Source: JAEUKQ01 sp964414755 (GTDB taxonomy: Bacteria > Pseudomonadota > Alphaproteobacteria > JAEUKQ01). From it: 16,087 nucleotides of DNA. The notes beneath the pieces are model-generated. The model saw only the letters and a program-made list of their open reading frames with translations. It was not told the origin of the DNA and did no database searches. Position numbers and translations under genes: made by a program. How positions within the stretch are numbered: position 1 is the stretch's first letter; each line of letters opens with the position of its first letter. Positions 14,933-16,087 of this stretch are shown here, piece by piece. The stretch covers positions 1-16,087 of the forward strand of contig CAYPXH010000029.1 in the NCBI GenBank assembly GCA_964414755.1, read 5' to 3'.

Positions 14933-15991
14933 ATGGATAAAATTGGTGTTTTAACAAGTGGGGGCGATTGCCCAGGACTTAATATGGCTCTTGATGCAAT
15001 TCTGCGTCAAAGCCAATTAAACAATCTTTTTCCCGTTGGCATATTACAAGGAACCATGGGGTTACTCCATCGCCCTATTCAAGCCCATCCATTGCACGAG
15101 ATTGTCAAAAATTTTGGCCCAGATTGGTCGCATCAAGGCGGTACCATTTTGGGAAGCAGTAACAAAGGGAACCCTTTTGCTTTTGCAAGTCCGGATGGTA
15201 AAGTTATAGATCGCAGTCATGATGTTATTGATGCAATCCACAAACTTGGCTTAAAAGGACTAATAGCAATCGGCGGCGATGGTAGCATGGACATTCTTTA
15301 TCGTTTGTCTCAGCGCGGCGGTTTTCCATTGATTGGCATCCCAAAAACTATTGATAATGATGTGATGGGAACAGATATTGCTATAGGCCATGATACAGCA
15401 ATTACAGTGGCAACTACCGCGCTTGACCATCTACGTCCGACTGCAGCTAGCCATCAACGTGCAATGATTCTTGAAGTTATGGGGCGTGGAACCGGACATA
15501 TTGCCTTAAGCTGCGGCATCGCTGGTGGTGCACGGGTTATTTTGATGCCCGAGATTCAGCCAAACATGTCCAAAGTAATTAACTATCTAAAAAACTTGCG
15601 CGACAATGGACAAAAATCCTTCCTTTTGGTTATAGCCGAAGGGACAAATCTTGATTACCCAGCTATTTTAACCGCACCCGACATTAATGTTGGACATCGT
15701 TTAGCCAAAATCGTTCAACATGCTTTGGGTATAGAAAGTCGTGCCACCATTTTAGGACATGTTCAGCGCGGAGCACCGCCAAATGCGCGGGATCGCTTGC
15801 TTGCTGCTGCGCTTGGCAGCCACGCAGTTACCCTGGCACGGCGTGGACAATGGGGGCATCTGGTTGTTTGGCAAAATAACCACGCTGGCCAAATTAGCTT
15901 TGGCGATTTATATCGCGACCCGAAACAGCCCTCTTTAAATGCAAGTTTATTAACAACTGCAAAAGAACTTGGAATATGCCTGGGAACCTAG
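14933..15991 (+). CDS. pfkA: 6-phosphofructokinase, mixed-signature (group III type)
   Basis: Pfk phosphorylates fructose 6-phosphate to the 1,6-bisphosphate, the committing step of glycolysis. The 352-residue protein starts with the nucleotide-binding TSGGDCPGLNMAL. It has GGDGS (D116, G117), the catalytic PKTIDND loop (K138, base D141), the substrate-binding HQRAMILEVMGRGTGH, and ATILGHVQRGAPP near residue 275. In this family Gly at the position of G117 (E. coli 104) points to ATP. Lys at the position of K138 (E. coli 124) is shared with PPi-dependent enzymes; the pair Gly/Lys is typical of group III ATP enzymes. I therefore predict ATP use, less firmly than usual. The gene stands alone, with its own promoter candidate and a strong hairpin after the stop. 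No PEP-type effector site can be judged by eye. Confidence 0.9.
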   Translation: MDKIGVLTSGGDCPGLNMALDAILRQSQLNNLFPVGILQGTMGLLHRPIQAHPLHEIVKNFGPDWSHQGGTILGSSNKGNPFAFASPDGKVIDRSHDVIDAIHKLGLKGLIAIGGDGSMDILYRLSQRGGFPLIGIPKTIDNDVMGTDIAIGHDTAITVATTALDHLRPTAASHQRAMILEVMGRGTGHIALSCGIAGGARVILMPEIQPNMSKVINYLKNLRDNGQKSFLLVIAEGTNLDYPAILTAPDINVGHRLAKIVQHALGIESRATILGHVQRGAPPNARDRLLAAALGSHAVTLARRGQWGHLVVWQNNHAGQISFGDLYRDPKQPSLNASLLTTAKELGICLGT

Positions 15992-16063
15992 AACTGAATA
16001 TGTCGAGGTAACAAACAGTTATTTTCGAGCTACCTGAAAACTTAATCTTTGATCAATAACAAA

Positions 16064-16087
16064 GGGGGGAAGCGATGGCTTCCCCCC
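16064..16087 (+). terminator. Perfect G/C hairpin at the right window edge, probable pfkA terminator
   Basis: GGGGGGAAGC (16064-16073) and GCTTCCCCCC (16078-16087) form a perfect 10-bp stem with a GATG loop. It lies 72 bases after the pfkA stop, where an intrinsic terminator is expected. The T tract that would confirm this falls outside the window, since the last base of the stem is the last base given. Confidence 0.6.

Noticed and set aside
1..16087. CRISPR array, transposon, prophage, toxin-antitoxin or defence system
   Set aside because: No regularly spaced repeats, transposase or integrase motifs, tRNA-linked duplications, or defence-type domains were seen; nearly every gene is a recognisable housekeeping gene.

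Overview
The window looks like a chromosomal segment of an AT-rich alphaproteobacterium. The evidence is gene content and order: rplM-rpsI-argC; murA followed by a DUF2948 gene; infA-maf-short RNase E/G-yacG; a COQ9 gene; a DUF465 gene; and an S9 protein with an N-terminal extension. Ubiquinone (COQ9), arginine (argC) and peptidoglycan (murA, M23 peptidase) genes are all intact, so nothing here suggests deep reductive decay. The affiliation (Rhodospirillales-like or a neighbouring order) is an inference. I see no tRNA, rRNA, CRISPR array, transposase, phage or toxin gene.

Layout. 1-380 is non-coding and starts with a G-less, C-rich tract. 381-1841 (+) encodes a membrane-anchored M23 endopeptidase. 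It converges on clpB (1875-4472, -), which is preceded by a candidate heat-shock promoter. The divergent block 4784-7088 (+) holds rplM and rpsI (4-bp overlap), a strong terminator, argC, and a 53-residue basic protein. 7212-11821 (+) holds dcd, murA, a DUF2948 gene, infA, maf, an RNase E/G-type gene and yacG. Next come add and rpsU on the minus strand, with a terminator between them. def and coq9 (+) overlap by 8 bp and abut a minus-strand DUF465 gene. The window closes with pfkA (+) and a perfect G/C hairpin at the last base.

How the genes fit together. Most are housekeeping. Translation is served by L13, S9, S21, IF-1 and peptide deformylase; RNA processing by the RNase E/G protein; envelope synthesis and remodelling by MurA and the M23 peptidase; nucleotide supply and hygiene by Dcd, Maf and Add; proteostasis by ClpB; and metabolism by ArgC, COQ9 and Pfk. 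Packing is tight: neighbouring genes overlap, two convergent pairs end within 0-4 bp of each other, and about a third of the genes start at TTG or GTG.

No clearly new multi-gene system is visible. The points most worth a second look are the mixed cofactor signature of Pfk, the short RNase E/G protein lacking its zinc-link next to a small zinc-finger protein, the unusual active-site neighbours in adenosine deaminase, the heat-shock promoter of clpB, and the G/C-run structures at both window ends.
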